Shown here in pieces: positions 17,725 to 27,005 of a stretch of DNA of 64,000 nucleotides (positions are counted from its first letter, which is position 1; every line of letters starts with the position of its first letter). The notes beneath the pieces were generated by a model that made no database searches, had not been told where the DNA came from, and was given only the letters and a program-made list of their open reading frames with translations. This stretch comes from Rosistilla carotiformis (GTDB taxonomy: Bacteria > Planctomycetota > Planctomycetia > Pirellulales > Pirellulaceae), in contig NZ_CP036348.1 of the NCBI RefSeq assembly GCF_007753095.1, forward strand, positions 434,001-498,000, in the 5' to 3' direction. A program made the position numbers and the translations under genes.

Positions 17725-19362
17725 CTATTTGGCCAATTCGATCTCGCTCGGTTGCCAGCTTTTGTCGAAGAACGACGGCATTGGGCTGTAGAGACGCAGG
17801 ATCGTGAACCAACCTTTGTCGGGGGCGGTCTGAATCCAGTTTCCTCGCGCGACACCTTCGGGTTGCTGCGGTCCGAAGTAGATCGTGGTCGAACCATCGT
17901 CGGCGGCTGTTGCGGCCGGAGAAGGATAGGACTGGCTGCCAGCGCGTGGGTATTTCTGTGGCGTCTGCAGCATCGAACGCGATTGATTGTCGTACAGTGT
18001 GAGCGACCAGAAAGCGTGGGCTGGAATCCCCTTGGGCAGTGTGAGCTTGTAGGTTTTGCCACCGTCGAACGCTTCGCCTTCGCTATCCAGGAACCCCATC
18101 AGGTACTGGGAACCGACACCGGGGATTCGCATGATCATGCCCGGCGAATCAAGCGTGTAGGCGTAGTAGAAAGCAGTGCGAGAATCGAGCGTTCGCGCAC
18201 CGGTTGGTGGCTGCGGCTTGAACATCCCGTCGGCATACGCTGGCGGCGGAGTTTCGAAAAAGGCACCCCCTTCAAACAGCATGTTGCCCCACTTGGAATT
18301 GGGGTAATAAGCCCAATCGGGATGGATCGTTGCGTAGCGCCAGTTCAAGACGCGGCCTGTGGCGTTGCCGATCGCAGCGGCGTCGCTAAGGATCTTTTTC
18401 GTCCGCGCATCGGGCGCGAAAGGCTTGCCATGCTGGATGCCAATCGCCGCCAATTGCCCCGCCAGTTCGACGTCGTAGCTGGTGGCTGGTTCTTGTTGGA
18501 CGTTCTCGTTGATCATCTCGAAGAAGCCATAATCGCTAGGTGGGATCGTGTTGAACGATTTCCCCGACGCTTCGATAAACTTCGTTTCTGGCAACGGCGG
18601 ATTCATGCCTAACTTGACTTCACCCTCGAGCGCTTCGGCGATGCTGGTGCCAAAACCGCCGGGAGTGTAGGGGTAGAGCTTCAGGTTTTTCTTGATGTTC
18701 TCGACAGCAGGTTTGGGGTCGTTCTCAACGAGGAACGAACGGGCGGCGTAGAGGACGCGATTGGTCTTCGAGTGGGCAATGAAATAACCACCTTCGGGCA
18801 GCGGGCCGTCGTAGCCTGGTGGCACGATCAGATATTTGCCCCCTTGCCCACGATCGGGGCCAGGTCGACCGATGTCGATGATCCACGAGAACCACATGTC
18901 GTTGATGGTTCCCAGTCCAGCTGGCGGTTGCTCGAGCACCATCGGTCCGTCCGACAGATTGATCGCGCTCATGTAATAGACGGTGTCGCAGTTGGCTGTC
19001 AGGAACAACGAGCTGGCGTCCATCAGTTCGGAGAAGATGACGATCGAGTTGTCCGCCGCGCCGATACTCTCTAGTCCTTTGGCGATCGCATAGGCCGAGG
19101 CGCCGCGGAAGCTGTTGTTGTATGCCGACAGTGCGTTGGTAAAGGTCAGGATGTCTTTGACTGTTTTGGCGGTTCCTGCGGTGGGCGCTCCGTCTTGGAA
19201 TTCAAGCGTCCCCAACGGGCTCTCCACTTGATCGGGAGTGCTGAGGGCCGCGGGGATGGGAGTCATCTGTTGCGCTTCAGCGCGGCGGGCCTCGGGAATC
19301 AGGCCCCACACCGCAACGGCGAAGGCCGCAGTGATCACGCCGGTTCGATTCAAATGGGTCAT
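17725..19362 (-). CDS. DUF1254/DUF1214 domain exported protein
   Basis: A 545-residue protein with a signal peptide ('GVITAAFAVAVWGLIPEARRAEAQ'). The N-terminal DUF1254 domain contains 'NNSFRGASAYAIAKGLESIG' and 'LTANCDTVYYMSAINLSDGP'; the C-terminal DUF1214 domain carries 'PKGIPAHAFWSLTLYDNQ', 'GSTTIYFGPQQPEGV' and 'NWIQTAPDKGWFTILRLYSP'. The order and length are standard for this widespread but uncharacterised family. ATG 19362 is chosen because it begins immediately before the signal peptide, although the frame stays open a further 100 codons upstream without family residues. Confidence 0.92.
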   Translation of the reverse strand: MTHLNRTGVITAAFAVAVWGLIPEARRAEAQQMTPIPAALSTPDQVESPLGTLEFQDGAPTAGTAKTVKDILTFTNALSAYNNSFRGASAYAIAKGLESIGAADNSIVIFSELMDASSLFLTANCDTVYYMSAINLSDGPMVLEQPPAGLGTINDMWFSWIIDIGRPGPDRGQGGKYLIVPPGYDGPLPEGGYFIAHSKTNRVLYAARSFLVENDPKPAVENIKKNLKLYPYTPGGFGTSIAEALEGEVKLGMNPPLPETKFIEASGKSFNTIPPSDYGFFEMINENVQQEPATSYDVELAGQLAAIGIQHGKPFAPDARTKKILSDAAAIGNATGRVLNWRYATIHPDWAYYPNSKWGNMLFEGGAFFETPPPAYADGMFKPQPPTGARTLDSRTAFYYAYTLDSPGMIMRIPGVGSQYLMGFLDSEGEAFDGGKTYKLTLPKGIPAHAFWSLTLYDNQSRSMLQTPQKYPRAGSQSYPSPAATAADDGSTTIYFGPQQPEGVARGNWIQTAPDKGWFTILRLYSPMPSFFDKSWQPSEIELAK

Positions 19363-19713
19363 GGAATCATCTCGAAATGTGTTAGTAATTGAAGAGAGTT
19401 TCGCTGCAGCCAGGAAGCAAGTAGTACCCGGCAGGGGCATTGAGAAAGGATCCCGGGCCCGGTTTGGTTGCAGCCGACATCGTATTTGCACGCGTTTTGA
19501 TGTCGGGTATCGTACCCCGCGACGGTAGGGGAGGCAATCGTCGCGATTTGAGAAGGGGCGAGTCGGGGAGGCTGTTGGAGTTCTCATCTGCCGCGCGACG
19601 GGGACCCTCCAAGATTGCGAATCCGCGGCGTTGGGTGAGAAAGTAAAGCGGGCGTTGAAGTATACTTTGGTCAACTTGGACGCGTTGTTTCTGTTTGACG
19701 AGGAATTTTAAGA
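19363..19713. other. Divergent intergenic region
   Basis: About 350 bp between the leftward DUF1254/DUF1214 gene and the rightward ThuA gene. A GAGGAAT ribosome-binding site at 19700-19706 precedes the ThuA GTG. I see no other structure. Confidence 0.5.
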
Positions 19714-20646
19714 GTGAATGCTTCTCTGTTTCGCCGCATGTCGGCTCTCTTTTTGATCGCTGCGGTGACGATCTCCGCCGTTGCTGACGACCATCGTTTG
19801 GTGCTGGTCGCTGGCAAGCCATCGCACCCGCCGCGGTTGCACGAATTTAATGCCGGCGTGCAGTTGTTGGCTAAGTGTTTGCAAGACGTTCCCGGTCTGC
19901 AGACCGATGTGGTCTTGAACGGTTGGCCCCAAGATGAATCGATCTTGGATCAGGCCGATGCGATCGTCTTCTATATGGATGGCGGGGCTCGGCACGAAGT
20001 GGTTCAAGAGGAAGGGCGGCGTTTGAAGATGCTCGACGCCCTCGCCAAAAAGGGCGTAGGACTCGGCTTCATGCACTACGGCGTGGAGATCTTAGCTGAT
20101 CAGGCGAGCGACGAATTTAAGCGATGGATCGGCGGTCACTATGAAAATATGTTCTCTTGCAATCCGATTTGGGAGCCGCAGTTTGCCAGCCTTCCCGAGC
20201 ATCCGATCACCCGCGGCGTGAAGCCGTTTGCGATTCAAGACGAATGGTATTTCAACATGCGGTTTGTCGCTGATATTCCCGGCAACGAATCGCGCGACGT
20301 CGAGGATCTCAAGTTTGTCCCGATCCTGGTGGCGAGTCCCAACGATGCGGTCCGCGATGGTCCCTATGTGCATCCCAAGGGCCCCTACCCGCATATCCAA
20401 GCATCGAAGGGGCGCGCTGAAGCGATGCTGTGGACGGTGGAGCGACCCGATGGCGGACGCGGCTTCGGTTTCACCGGTGGCCATTTCCATGACAACTGGG
20501 GCAACGACGATTTCCGCAAGGTGGTACTCAACACCATGCTCTGGACCGCCAAGGTGGAGGTGCCAGCAGAGGGCGTCGATTCGACCGTCAGCGAAGAACA
20601 GCTGAACGCGAACCTCGATCCCAAGCCGCCGCGAAAGAAGAAGTAG
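19714..20646 (+). CDS. ThuA-like domain protein, exported
   Basis: A 310-residue protein starting with GTG, 7 bp after GAGGAAT. A signal peptide ('MSALFLIAAVTISAVADD') is followed by a ThuA (trehalose-utilisation, glutamine-amidotransferase-like) domain: 'RLVLVAGKPSHPPRLHEFNA', 'ADAIVFYMDGGARHEV', 'GVGLGFMHYGVEI', 'EHPITRGVKPFAIQDEWYF' and 'GFGFTGGHFHDNWGNDDFRK'. The classical amidotransferase Cys is absent, as usual in ThuA. In planctomycetes these proteins accompany sugar and glycan catabolism, but the reaction is unproven. The C-terminus is basic (PPRKKK). Confidence 0.9.
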   Translation: MNASLFRRMSALFLIAAVTISAVADDHRLVLVAGKPSHPPRLHEFNAGVQLLAKCLQDVPGLQTDVVLNGWPQDESILDQADAIVFYMDGGARHEVVQEEGRRLKMLDALAKKGVGLGFMHYGVEILADQASDEFKRWIGGHYENMFSCNPIWEPQFASLPEHPITRGVKPFAIQDEWYFNMRFVADIPGNESRDVEDLKFVPILVASPNDAVRDGPYVHPKGPYPHIQASKGRAEAMLWTVERPDGGRGFGFTGGHFHDNWGNDDFRKVVLNTMLWTAKVEVPAEGVDSTVSEEQLNANLDPKPPRKKK

Positions 20647-20648
20647 CG

Positions 20649-20679
20649 ACCGTGGCGGAGAGGGGCTTTCCGCTACGGT
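20649..20679. terminator. Hairpin between convergent genes
   Basis: An 11-bp stem (20649-20659 with 20669-20679, one G-U pair) encloses a 9-nt loop and is followed by a pyrimidine-rich stretch. It starts 3 bp after the ThuA stop codon and precedes the convergent hydrolase gene. Confidence 0.6.
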
Positions 20680-20800
20680 TTCCCCTTCCTTTGTCGATCG
20701 AACCGCAGCAATGCGTTAGCGTCTGGTGCCTTGAGGAACCGTTCGCTAACGCATGTGTGGTGATTTGCACAAAGCGGCTTAGCGGTGTCAGCGGGCGTTG

Positions 20801-21649
20801 TTACGCCAGGGCTTTGTCGAACAGAACAAGCATCCGTTTCCAAGCCTTTTCGGCTTGTTCTTGGTTGTGGACGCGCGTGTCGGGCGGGCACCAGCCGTGC
20901 CCTGCCGGATAGACTTCGATCTCCGCGGGGAGATTTGCTTGGGCAAACGATTTTTCCAAGACGTTCTTCGCTTCGGGATCGCGTTGGTCGTCGTTCTCCG
21001 CGACCGCGATCAGGAACTGAGCCTTCATCTGCGGGATCAAGCGATGAGGGCTGTCGGGACTGTCGGTCGCCAGTCCACCGCCGTGGAAGGTGGCTGCTGC
21101 ACCGACGCGGTTTGGCACGGCCGCAGCGGTGCGCATCACGATCGGTCCGCCCATGCAGTAGCCGGTGGTGCCGATCTTCTTACTCTTGTCGACTTGCGGT
21201 TGCGCATCCAACCAGGCGATGAAGGCTTTGGCGTCGGTTGTCTGCGTTGTTGAGTTAAGCGACTGGGCCAACGGACGCACTTCCGGAATCGGTGTGTTGG
21301 CTCCCTTCTCTGCGGTGGGCGCTTTCATCGTGCGGTAGAACGGATTGACGACCAGCACGCTGTAGCCCGATTCGGCTAGCCGTTGGGCCATCTGCCGGAA
21401 TGCGGGACGCAGTCCAAAGATGTCGGGCCAGATCAAGACGGCCGCGTGGGCGCCAGTTTTCGGAGCGACAAAGTAGGCGTCGCAATCGCCATCGGGAGTT
21501 TTGATCGTCACGTCGTTACCGCTAACTTCTGCAGCATCGGCCGCTCGGGGCAGCAGCATCGCGGCGCCAACACCTGCGGCCGCCATGGAGCCAAGGTCGC
21601 GGCGGGAGTACTTTTTCAGGTCGTCTTCAAAATGATCTTGATCACACAT
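20801..21649 (-). CDS. Dienelactone hydrolase family protein, Tat-exported
   Basis: A 282-residue alpha/beta hydrolase. A twin-arginine signal ('YSRRDLGSMAAAGVGAAMLL') is followed by a DLH domain (PF01738): substrate-side 'VLIWPDIFGL', nucleophile motif G-Y-C165-M-G-G, Asp near residue 220 ('AENDDQ') and His251 ('GHGW'), forming the Cys-Asp-His triad of this family. It would hydrolyse an ester or lactone in the periplasm; the substrate is unknown. ATG 21649 is chosen; the frame continues 16 codons upstream without signal-like content. Confidence 0.93.
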   Translation of the reverse strand: MCDQDHFEDDLKKYSRRDLGSMAAAGVGAAMLLPRAADAAEVSGNDVTIKTPDGDCDAYFVAPKTGAHAAVLIWPDIFGLRPAFRQMAQRLAESGYSVLVVNPFYRTMKAPTAEKGANTPIPEVRPLAQSLNSTTQTTDAKAFIAWLDAQPQVDKSKKIGTTGYCMGGPIVMRTAAAVPNRVGAAATFHGGGLATDSPDSPHRLIPQMKAQFLIAVAENDDQRDPEAKNVLEKSFAQANLPAEIEVYPAGHGWCPPDTRVHNQEQAEKAWKRMLVLFDKALA

Positions 21650-21823
21650 TGCGGAGAGTTTCTCAGAAGGAAGGGAACGTTCAGGATGGAATCCCATTTT
21701 GTGCAGCCGCGCGACCGCAAATCAACAGGGCGAACGGGCGTTTCCATTGGTGGTATCCGCCTAATCATAAACACGTATCAGCCCCTCGCTTGGGCTGGTT
21801 CCCGTGGTCTAGTGGCGAGATGC

Positions 21824-21829
21824 TATGAT
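21824..21829 (+). promoter_or_regulatory. Possible extended -10 promoter element
   Basis: TGCTATGAT at 21821-21829 fits an extended -10 box 47 bp before the ATG of the CarboxypepD-hydrolase gene. No good -35 box is seen, so the call is weak. Confidence 0.3.
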
Positions 21830-21875
21830 TTCGGATCCCCAATCAAAACGGTTTCCCATTCGGTTCAGCGGCACC

Positions 21876-23207
21876 ATGAAAAATAGAAGCTATCTCACGT
21901 TATCGTCCTTTCGCCTTGGTTTGACTTTCGTCGCGCTGCTGGTAGCGAATGGCTGGCAGGTCGCCGATGCAAAGGATGTCACTTTACGGGGCGTTGTTCG
22001 CGATACGAGCGACAACATCCTGCCGGGCGTTTCGATTGATGTTGTGGATTCGAAGGCCACGACGATGACCGACGGGGAGGGGAGGTTTTCGGTTTCAGTG
22101 CAGACGCCCGCCCCCTTTCGTTTGGAGATGAGCAAAGAGGGATATGTTGCATCGCAGGTGACCGTTTCCGATCCCGGCAAGCCGATCGAAGCGGCACTCG
22201 CTGCCGAGACCGATGACACGGGATTGATTCGATACGCGACGATGATCTCGATGTCGCACAGCGTCGGGGAGATTCGCCGCGATCCTCGGAAGTACGAAAA
22301 CCGATTGTTGGGCGAGGAGCTTTTTAAGGAGTTGGCCGATCGATACGGAGAGAAGCCCGCCGAAGAAGCTGTCTTTCGGATCTATCTTCCGCCCGGCGTC
22401 CCCAAGCTCAACGGGCTTTTTTTGAGCTCCGAACATGGCGTGGGCGGGCCGATGATCGAACATCCGATGGTTCGCGCCTTTGCCGATCGCCATCGCTTGG
22501 CCTTGATCGGCGTTCTCGGGAATCCGATCCAACGCGGGATCTACCCCGCCAGCGCGTTGGATACGATCCTGGGTGAAATCGCTCGGGAAGTAAACCATCC
22601 CGAAATCGCCACCGCGCCTCTCTTTACGTTTGGTCATTCCAACGGCACCGGATTCTCTGCAGCGTATGCGGCGATGCGTCCCGACCGCGTCATTGGTTGG
22701 ATCTCGTTCCACTCGGGCGCCAGTTGGCATCTGGTCTTTCCGGGCGTCGAAAAGGTGCCGGGGCTTGTGATGCATGGCAACCAAGACAGCTACTTCGATC
22801 AGGGGCAAAGCGAAGCTGTCGCATCGCTCCGCACCGAGCGAAACGCTCCGATCGCTCTATTGGTCGACGGCCAGGGTGGTCATTGGCCTCGCGAGCGAGA
22901 AGCCACGTATGCGGTGGTGTTGGCCTTTTGCGAAGCATGCCTCCGCATCCGATTGGCCGACAGCGAAAGGATCGCAGACGGCAAGCCATGGCCCAAGGCC
23001 CCGTTGCAACCCGCGGTTATCGAGTCGGGCTGGCTCGGGGATCGTTACGATCGCAGCGTCGGCGGGATGCAGAAACTGACGATCGCCAGCTACGCCGATT
23101 TTCAAGGCGATCGGAGTACGGCCAATTGGTTGCCCGATCAGGCGTTCGCCAAGGCGTGGCAGAGTTATGGGGAACGTCTTTCTATCGGTGGCGACCAGCC
23201 GCGGTAG
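21876..23207 (+). CDS. Carboxypeptidase-regulatory-like domain fused to alpha/beta hydrolase
   Basis: A 443-residue exported protein. The signal peptide ('LGLTFVALLVANGWQVADA') is followed by a CarboxypepD_reg-like beta-sandwich at about residues 33-105 ('VTLRGVVRDTSDNILPGVSI', 'TMTDGEGRFSVSV'). Then comes an alpha/beta-hydrolase fold with nucleophile elbow G-H-S255-N-G, a downstream acidic candidate in 'MHGNQDSYFDQ' and a His in 'GQGGHWPRE'. It probably hydrolyses an ester or carbohydrate-linked substrate outside the cytoplasm; the substrate is unknown. Confidence 0.85.
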   Translation: MKNRSYLTLSSFRLGLTFVALLVANGWQVADAKDVTLRGVVRDTSDNILPGVSIDVVDSKATTMTDGEGRFSVSVQTPAPFRLEMSKEGYVASQVTVSDPGKPIEAALAAETDDTGLIRYATMISMSHSVGEIRRDPRKYENRLLGEELFKELADRYGEKPAEEAVFRIYLPPGVPKLNGLFLSSEHGVGGPMIEHPMVRAFADRHRLALIGVLGNPIQRGIYPASALDTILGEIAREVNHPEIATAPLFTFGHSNGTGFSAAYAAMRPDRVIGWISFHSGASWHLVFPGVEKVPGLVMHGNQDSYFDQGQSEAVASLRTERNAPIALLVDGQGGHWPREREATYAVVLAFCEACLRIRLADSERIADGKPWPKAPLQPAVIESGWLGDRYDRSVGGMQKLTIASYADFQGDRSTANWLPDQAFAKAWQSYGERLSIGGDQPR

Positions 23208-23220
23208 CGGCGATCGTGAG

Positions 23221-23396
23221 TAGCCCACGGCGTCAGCCATGGGATCGCAATAAGCAAACAACGCAAAGCCCCGGAAGGGGCGACAGGTGGACCGCGATCT
23301 GTCGCCCCTTTCGGGGCTCGTGTAAGTTCCGTTTCTTAACCCGTCCCACGGCTGACGCCGTGGGCTACATGCTGTCGCCCCCTTCCGGGGCTTTGC
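23221..23396. repeat. Composite palindromic intergenic element
   Basis: Nested inverted repeats. 23221-23243 and 23345-23367 are inverted copies of TAGCCCACGGCGTCAGCC plus TGGG, and each can itself fold: CCCACGGC-GTCA-GCCATGGG, and CCCACGGC-TGAC-GCCGTGGG with a perfect 8-bp stem. Inside, 23262-23285, 23299-23318 and 23371-23396 are copies and inverse copies of an AAAGCCCC...GGGGCGACAG unit. It lies between convergent genes, so it may also terminate transcription. Confidence 0.85.
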
Positions 23397-23420
23397 ATTG
23401 TTTTCGGGGTAGGACTTCTG

Positions 23421-25328
23421 CTACAGCAGATTATTCGCGAAGATCGAATCGACGGCGGCGAGTCGGCTGTTGCGCGACTGTTGCCGTTCCTGCTCGTCGC
23501 GCGACAGACCGTTGTTGTTTCCACCTCCTTGGTTGTTGTTTCTCGAATCTTTGTCGTAGTCGACCCATTTCGAATCGTCGTCGTCATCCGAGTCGGTGTC
23601 GAAGGCGGATGCGACGCTCGCCGCAACCGCTTGGCCGACGTCCTGGCCGACGAGGTCGTCGAAGTCGAAGTGGATCCCCAGGTAGACGCGGCTGCGACCA
23701 TTTTCAGCCATCGCTTCGCTGAACGAACTGAACGATCGCGTCGCGTCGTCGAGATCCAAGCCGTAAGCCTCCTGCAGTTCGGGATCTTCCAGCAAGATCT
23801 CAAGTTCTTCGGAGGTCAGTTCAAAGGCGATGTCATCGGTTCCGTAGAAATCTTGTAGCGTGCCGAACAGGGCACCGCCAAACGTGGCGTGGCCGGAGAT
23901 GTAGGTGGGGAATTGAGGCGTGAAGCCGATCTCGTCATCACCACCGTCGGGAGCTCCCAGGGCGGTCCAGTCGGGATCTCCTTCGGTGAGCGCGTTGCCG
24001 TCGAGATCACCACTTTGGATCGCGGTGACCGGTCGCCAGAACTCTTCGGTGAACTTCGTGTCCCAGGCGACGATCGCTGCGTCGGCCATCGCGACCGAAG
24101 CTTGTGCAAAGAGGGCTGCGTTCTCCTCCAGGGTGTTCCCCTCTTGCGCGGCGACTGTCAGCAGCACATCGTTGTAAATCGCCAGCGGTGTCCCCAGCCC
24201 TTCCCGGTCGTAAGCCCAGAAGATGCCGATCTCGGTCTGTTCCGCGGTCCGTGTGGTGCTGTCAAACGCGCCCAGTTCTTGGACTTCGTTGTAAGAGGCC
24301 GCGTACTCTTGGCTGGTCAGGGCCGGTGTCGTGTCGGGGAGGAACGCATCGGTCGAATCGATGGCAAACGTGTCGACCTCGCCCCAGCCCGGTCCCCAGA
24401 CGGGAACATCGGGGTTCAGCGGATCGGCTTGGAACGAACCGACTTCGTCCGAATAGGTGTAGTCGACCACGGCGTCGGAACCGTCGTCGGCACGGTTGGC
24501 AAGGATCTGGTTTCCGATCTCCGTCCCTACCGTCAAGCTGTCGCTGAAGTTGGCATCGTTCTTGTAGCCGGCGAGGCTCGTTTCCAAGAACGCGTCCAAC
24601 GTCGCTTGTTGGTCTGGATAGAGCGAACTGAGCACGGTGTAGGCGGCTTGCGATGCCGCCACTTCCGTGGTGATGGCGTCCGTTGCCACCGAGAGATCGT
24701 ACTCGTAGAAGGTCTCGGCATCGGAGCCGTTTTCGCCGATCGCAACGGCATCGTAGATCCCGAGGTTCAACATCGCCATCGAGCGCGAGGCGTATCCGGG
24801 ATTTTGGTTTTCCACGCTGTCGGCCAGCAGTTCGCCGAAGAGGTCGTTCCACTGCAGCACAACATCGCCGCTTTCATCCGATGTCGGCGTGCTCTCCTCT
24901 TCTTCCTCCTCCTCCGTCGTTGTCTCATCGGTCGGCTGATCGACCGAATTGTCGGGGCGATCGAACGTGTTACCGCCGTCATCGCGTCGGTTCAACCTAT
25001 TGATCACCATCAACGCATCGATCGGGCTCTGTTGACCATCGTTGTTGACATCGGTCTTCCTGCCCGGACCCGATGCGGTTTGGCCATCGCCGTCGCTGGA
25101 GGATTGGCGGTTCATCTGGTTGAGGATCGTCAACGCATCGACTGCCGTCACGATTCCGTCCTCGTTGACATCCTCGGGGATCAGTTCGTTGTGAAAAATA
25201 TTTGCGGCTAGCAATTGCCGTTTGTCCAGCATCTCGACGCGGCATCGTCGACGCGTCTTGTAGCGTCGGCGATTGGCTTGTTCCGCGGACTTGCGACGAC
25301 CGAACCATTGATCCCAGATACGCGCCAT
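23421..25328 (-). CDS. Vanadium-dependent haloperoxidase-like PAP2 protein with N-terminal dockerin-like repeats
   Basis: A 635-residue exported protein. The Arg-rich N-terminus ending 'RVEMLDKRQLLAANIF' is the planctomycete leader type. Two dockerin-type I-like Ca-binding repeats follow ('DVNEDGIVTAVDALTILNQ', 'DVNNDGQQSPIDALMVINR'), then an acidic linker and a vanadium haloperoxidase/PAP2 domain. Its vanadate/phosphate site is visible as 'EFWRPVTAI' (about residue 431), 'YISGHATFGG' (about 476) and 'SRVYLGIHFDFDD' (about 549). The likely activity is halide oxidation or phosphate-ester chemistry outside the cytoplasm. ATG 25328 is chosen; the frame extends 38 codons further without leader-like content. 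Confidence 0.9.
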   Translation of the reverse strand: MARIWDQWFGRRKSAEQANRRRYKTRRRCRVEMLDKRQLLAANIFHNELIPEDVNEDGIVTAVDALTILNQMNRQSSSDGDGQTASGPGRKTDVNNDGQQSPIDALMVINRLNRRDDGGNTFDRPDNSVDQPTDETTTEEEEEEESTPTSDESGDVVLQWNDLFGELLADSVENQNPGYASRSMAMLNLGIYDAVAIGENGSDAETFYEYDLSVATDAITTEVAASQAAYTVLSSLYPDQQATLDAFLETSLAGYKNDANFSDSLTVGTEIGNQILANRADDGSDAVVDYTYSDEVGSFQADPLNPDVPVWGPGWGEVDTFAIDSTDAFLPDTTPALTSQEYAASYNEVQELGAFDSTTRTAEQTEIGIFWAYDREGLGTPLAIYNDVLLTVAAQEGNTLEENAALFAQASVAMADAAIVAWDTKFTEEFWRPVTAIQSGDLDGNALTEGDPDWTALGAPDGGDDEIGFTPQFPTYISGHATFGGALFGTLQDFYGTDDIAFELTSEELEILLEDPELQEAYGLDLDDATRSFSSFSEAMAENGRSRVYLGIHFDFDDLVGQDVGQAVAASVASAFDTDSDDDDDSKWVDYDKDSRNNNQGGGNNNGLSRDEQERQQSRNSRLAAVDSIFANNLL

Positions 25329-25571
25329 GATTTTCACCAATCGAGAGGAGGGCGAGAAGAGAGGTGCCCGCACTGGGAGCACCGTTTCGCATTCCGCTTG
25401 GGAGTGCTCTCTATAGGTGCAGATCGGAGCGCGCTGCGCCACGGATCGTTGAAGTTTTTAGGCGAATAAATCGCGGCGCCAGCGCGACGCAGAGACGAGG
25501 TCGCGCGGTGAGCGGGCTCGCGCGTCCGGCGTTCCCAGCGGAATTGCAGTTTGCGTCGGGCCGCCTCGCGA

Positions 25572-26999
25572 TCAGGCCAAGATGTTTTTGATCACGTTGC
25601 CGTGGACATCGGTCAGGCGGAAGTCGCGGCCGGCGTAGCGGTAGGTCAATTTGGTGTGGTCGAATCCCAGCAAGTGCAGGATCGTGGCGTGCAGGTCGTG
25701 GACGCTGCAAGGATTCTCCGTCGCTTTGAAACCAAATTCGTCGGTCGCACCATGCACAGTGCCGCCGCGGACGCCGCCGCCCGCCATCCAGACGCTGAAG
25801 CCGTAGTGGTTGTGGTCGCGGCCGAGCGTCTCGGCTCCGCCACCGGTTAGTTCCACGGTGGGCGTGCGGCCAAACTCGCCCCCCCAGATCACCAGCGTGT
25901 CGTGGAACATGCCACGTCGTTTCAGATCGGTCAGCAGTGCGGAGATCGGTTGATCGATTTCGCCCGCTAACTTTCGGTGCCCCTCTTCGAGCTTCGCGTG
26001 GTGGTCCCAGACGTTGCCGGCGCCGTGCCACAATTGGACGTAGCGGACGCCGCGTTCCAACAGCCGCCGGGCGATCATCGTTTGCCGGGCGTGAACTCCC
26101 GAGCCGTACAGTTCATGGGTCTCTTTGGTTTCGTCGGCGACATCAAATGCGTCGGCAGCTTCCATCTGCATTCGAAAGGCCAGTTCGTACGATTGGATCC
26201 GCGTTTCCAGTCGCGGATCGTGGCGGGTTGATTTGTGTTCGGCGTTCAGTTGTCGCAGCAGATCCAGTTGCCGTTGTTGGACTTTCGTCGTGGCGTGGGG
26301 GCTGTGGATGTTCTCGATCAGTTTGTCGATCCGGCTGTGCTTTGGATCGACGTAGGTTCCTTGGTAGCTGCCCGGTAGAAAACCCGACTGCCAGTTCTCG
26401 GCTCCTTTGACCGGTAGGCCGCTGGGACACATCGAGATGAAACCGGGAAGGTTCTGGTTTTCGCTGCCGAGGCCATACAGAGCCCACGCGCCGACGCTCG
26501 GGCGTGGCAAAACCGAATCGCCACAATTCATTAACATCAGCGATGGTTCGTGGTTGGGAACCTGTGCGTACATCGAACGGATGACGGCGATGTCGTCGAT
26601 ATGTTCGGCTGTTCGCGAAAACAGTTCGCTGACTTCGATCCCGCTTTTGCCGTACTTCTTGAACGCAAACGGCGACGGCATGCAGGCTCCCGTTTTTCGT
26701 TCGGTCGCCAGCGACATCGGCGGCGCCTGTCCGGCATGCTTTTCAAGCGTCGGCTTCGGATCGAACGTGTCGACATGCGATGGTCCGCCGTTGAGAAAGA
26801 AGTGGACCACGCGTTTCACGCGGCCGGGAAAGTGAGGTTGTTTGGTCGCCAGCGGTGACGCGGTCCGGTTGTCGTTTGCACTGGGCGTCGTCCCCTCTTG
26901 GTCGGCTAACAAGCTGTTCAGCCCCAGCATTCCCAGGCCGATGCCGGAACGCTGCAGCAGGGACCGACGGTCGATGCGATGCGATGGTGAGAATGGCAT
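25572..26999 (-). CDS. DUF1501 domain protein, Tat-like signal
   Basis: A 475-residue protein. The N-terminus 'RIDRRSLLQRSGIGLGMLGL' is a twin-arginine signal. The DUF1501 body shows 'VVHFFLNGGPSHVDTFDPKP', 'RYVQLWHGAGNVWDHHAKLE', 'DTLVIWGGEFGRTPTVE' and 'HDLHATILHLLGFDHTKLT'. It begins 6 bp after the stop of the large DUF1549/DUF1553 gene on the same strand, so the two form a cistron pair as seen across planctomycetes. Role unproven; the fold is related to sulfatases/alkaline phosphatases, but the Cys/Ser nucleophile signature of sulfatases is not seen. Confidence 0.94.
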   Translation of the reverse strand: MPFSPSHRIDRRSLLQRSGIGLGMLGLNSLLADQEGTTPSANDNRTASPLATKQPHFPGRVKRVVHFFLNGGPSHVDTFDPKPTLEKHAGQAPPMSLATERKTGACMPSPFAFKKYGKSGIEVSELFSRTAEHIDDIAVIRSMYAQVPNHEPSLMLMNCGDSVLPRPSVGAWALYGLGSENQNLPGFISMCPSGLPVKGAENWQSGFLPGSYQGTYVDPKHSRIDKLIENIHSPHATTKVQQRQLDLLRQLNAEHKSTRHDPRLETRIQSYELAFRMQMEAADAFDVADETKETHELYGSGVHARQTMIARRLLERGVRYVQLWHGAGNVWDHHAKLEEGHRKLAGEIDQPISALLTDLKRRGMFHDTLVIWGGEFGRTPTVELTGGGAETLGRDHNHYGFSVWMAGGGVRGGTVHGATDEFGFKATENPCSVHDLHATILHLLGFDHTKLTYRYAGRDFRLTDVHGNVIKNILA

Positions 27000-27005
27000 A
27001 GGGGA

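Noticed and set aside
23889-25211. Rightward 440-residue frame.
   Set aside because: It is the mirror of the haloperoxidase coding sequence, Arg/Val-rich with no motifs.
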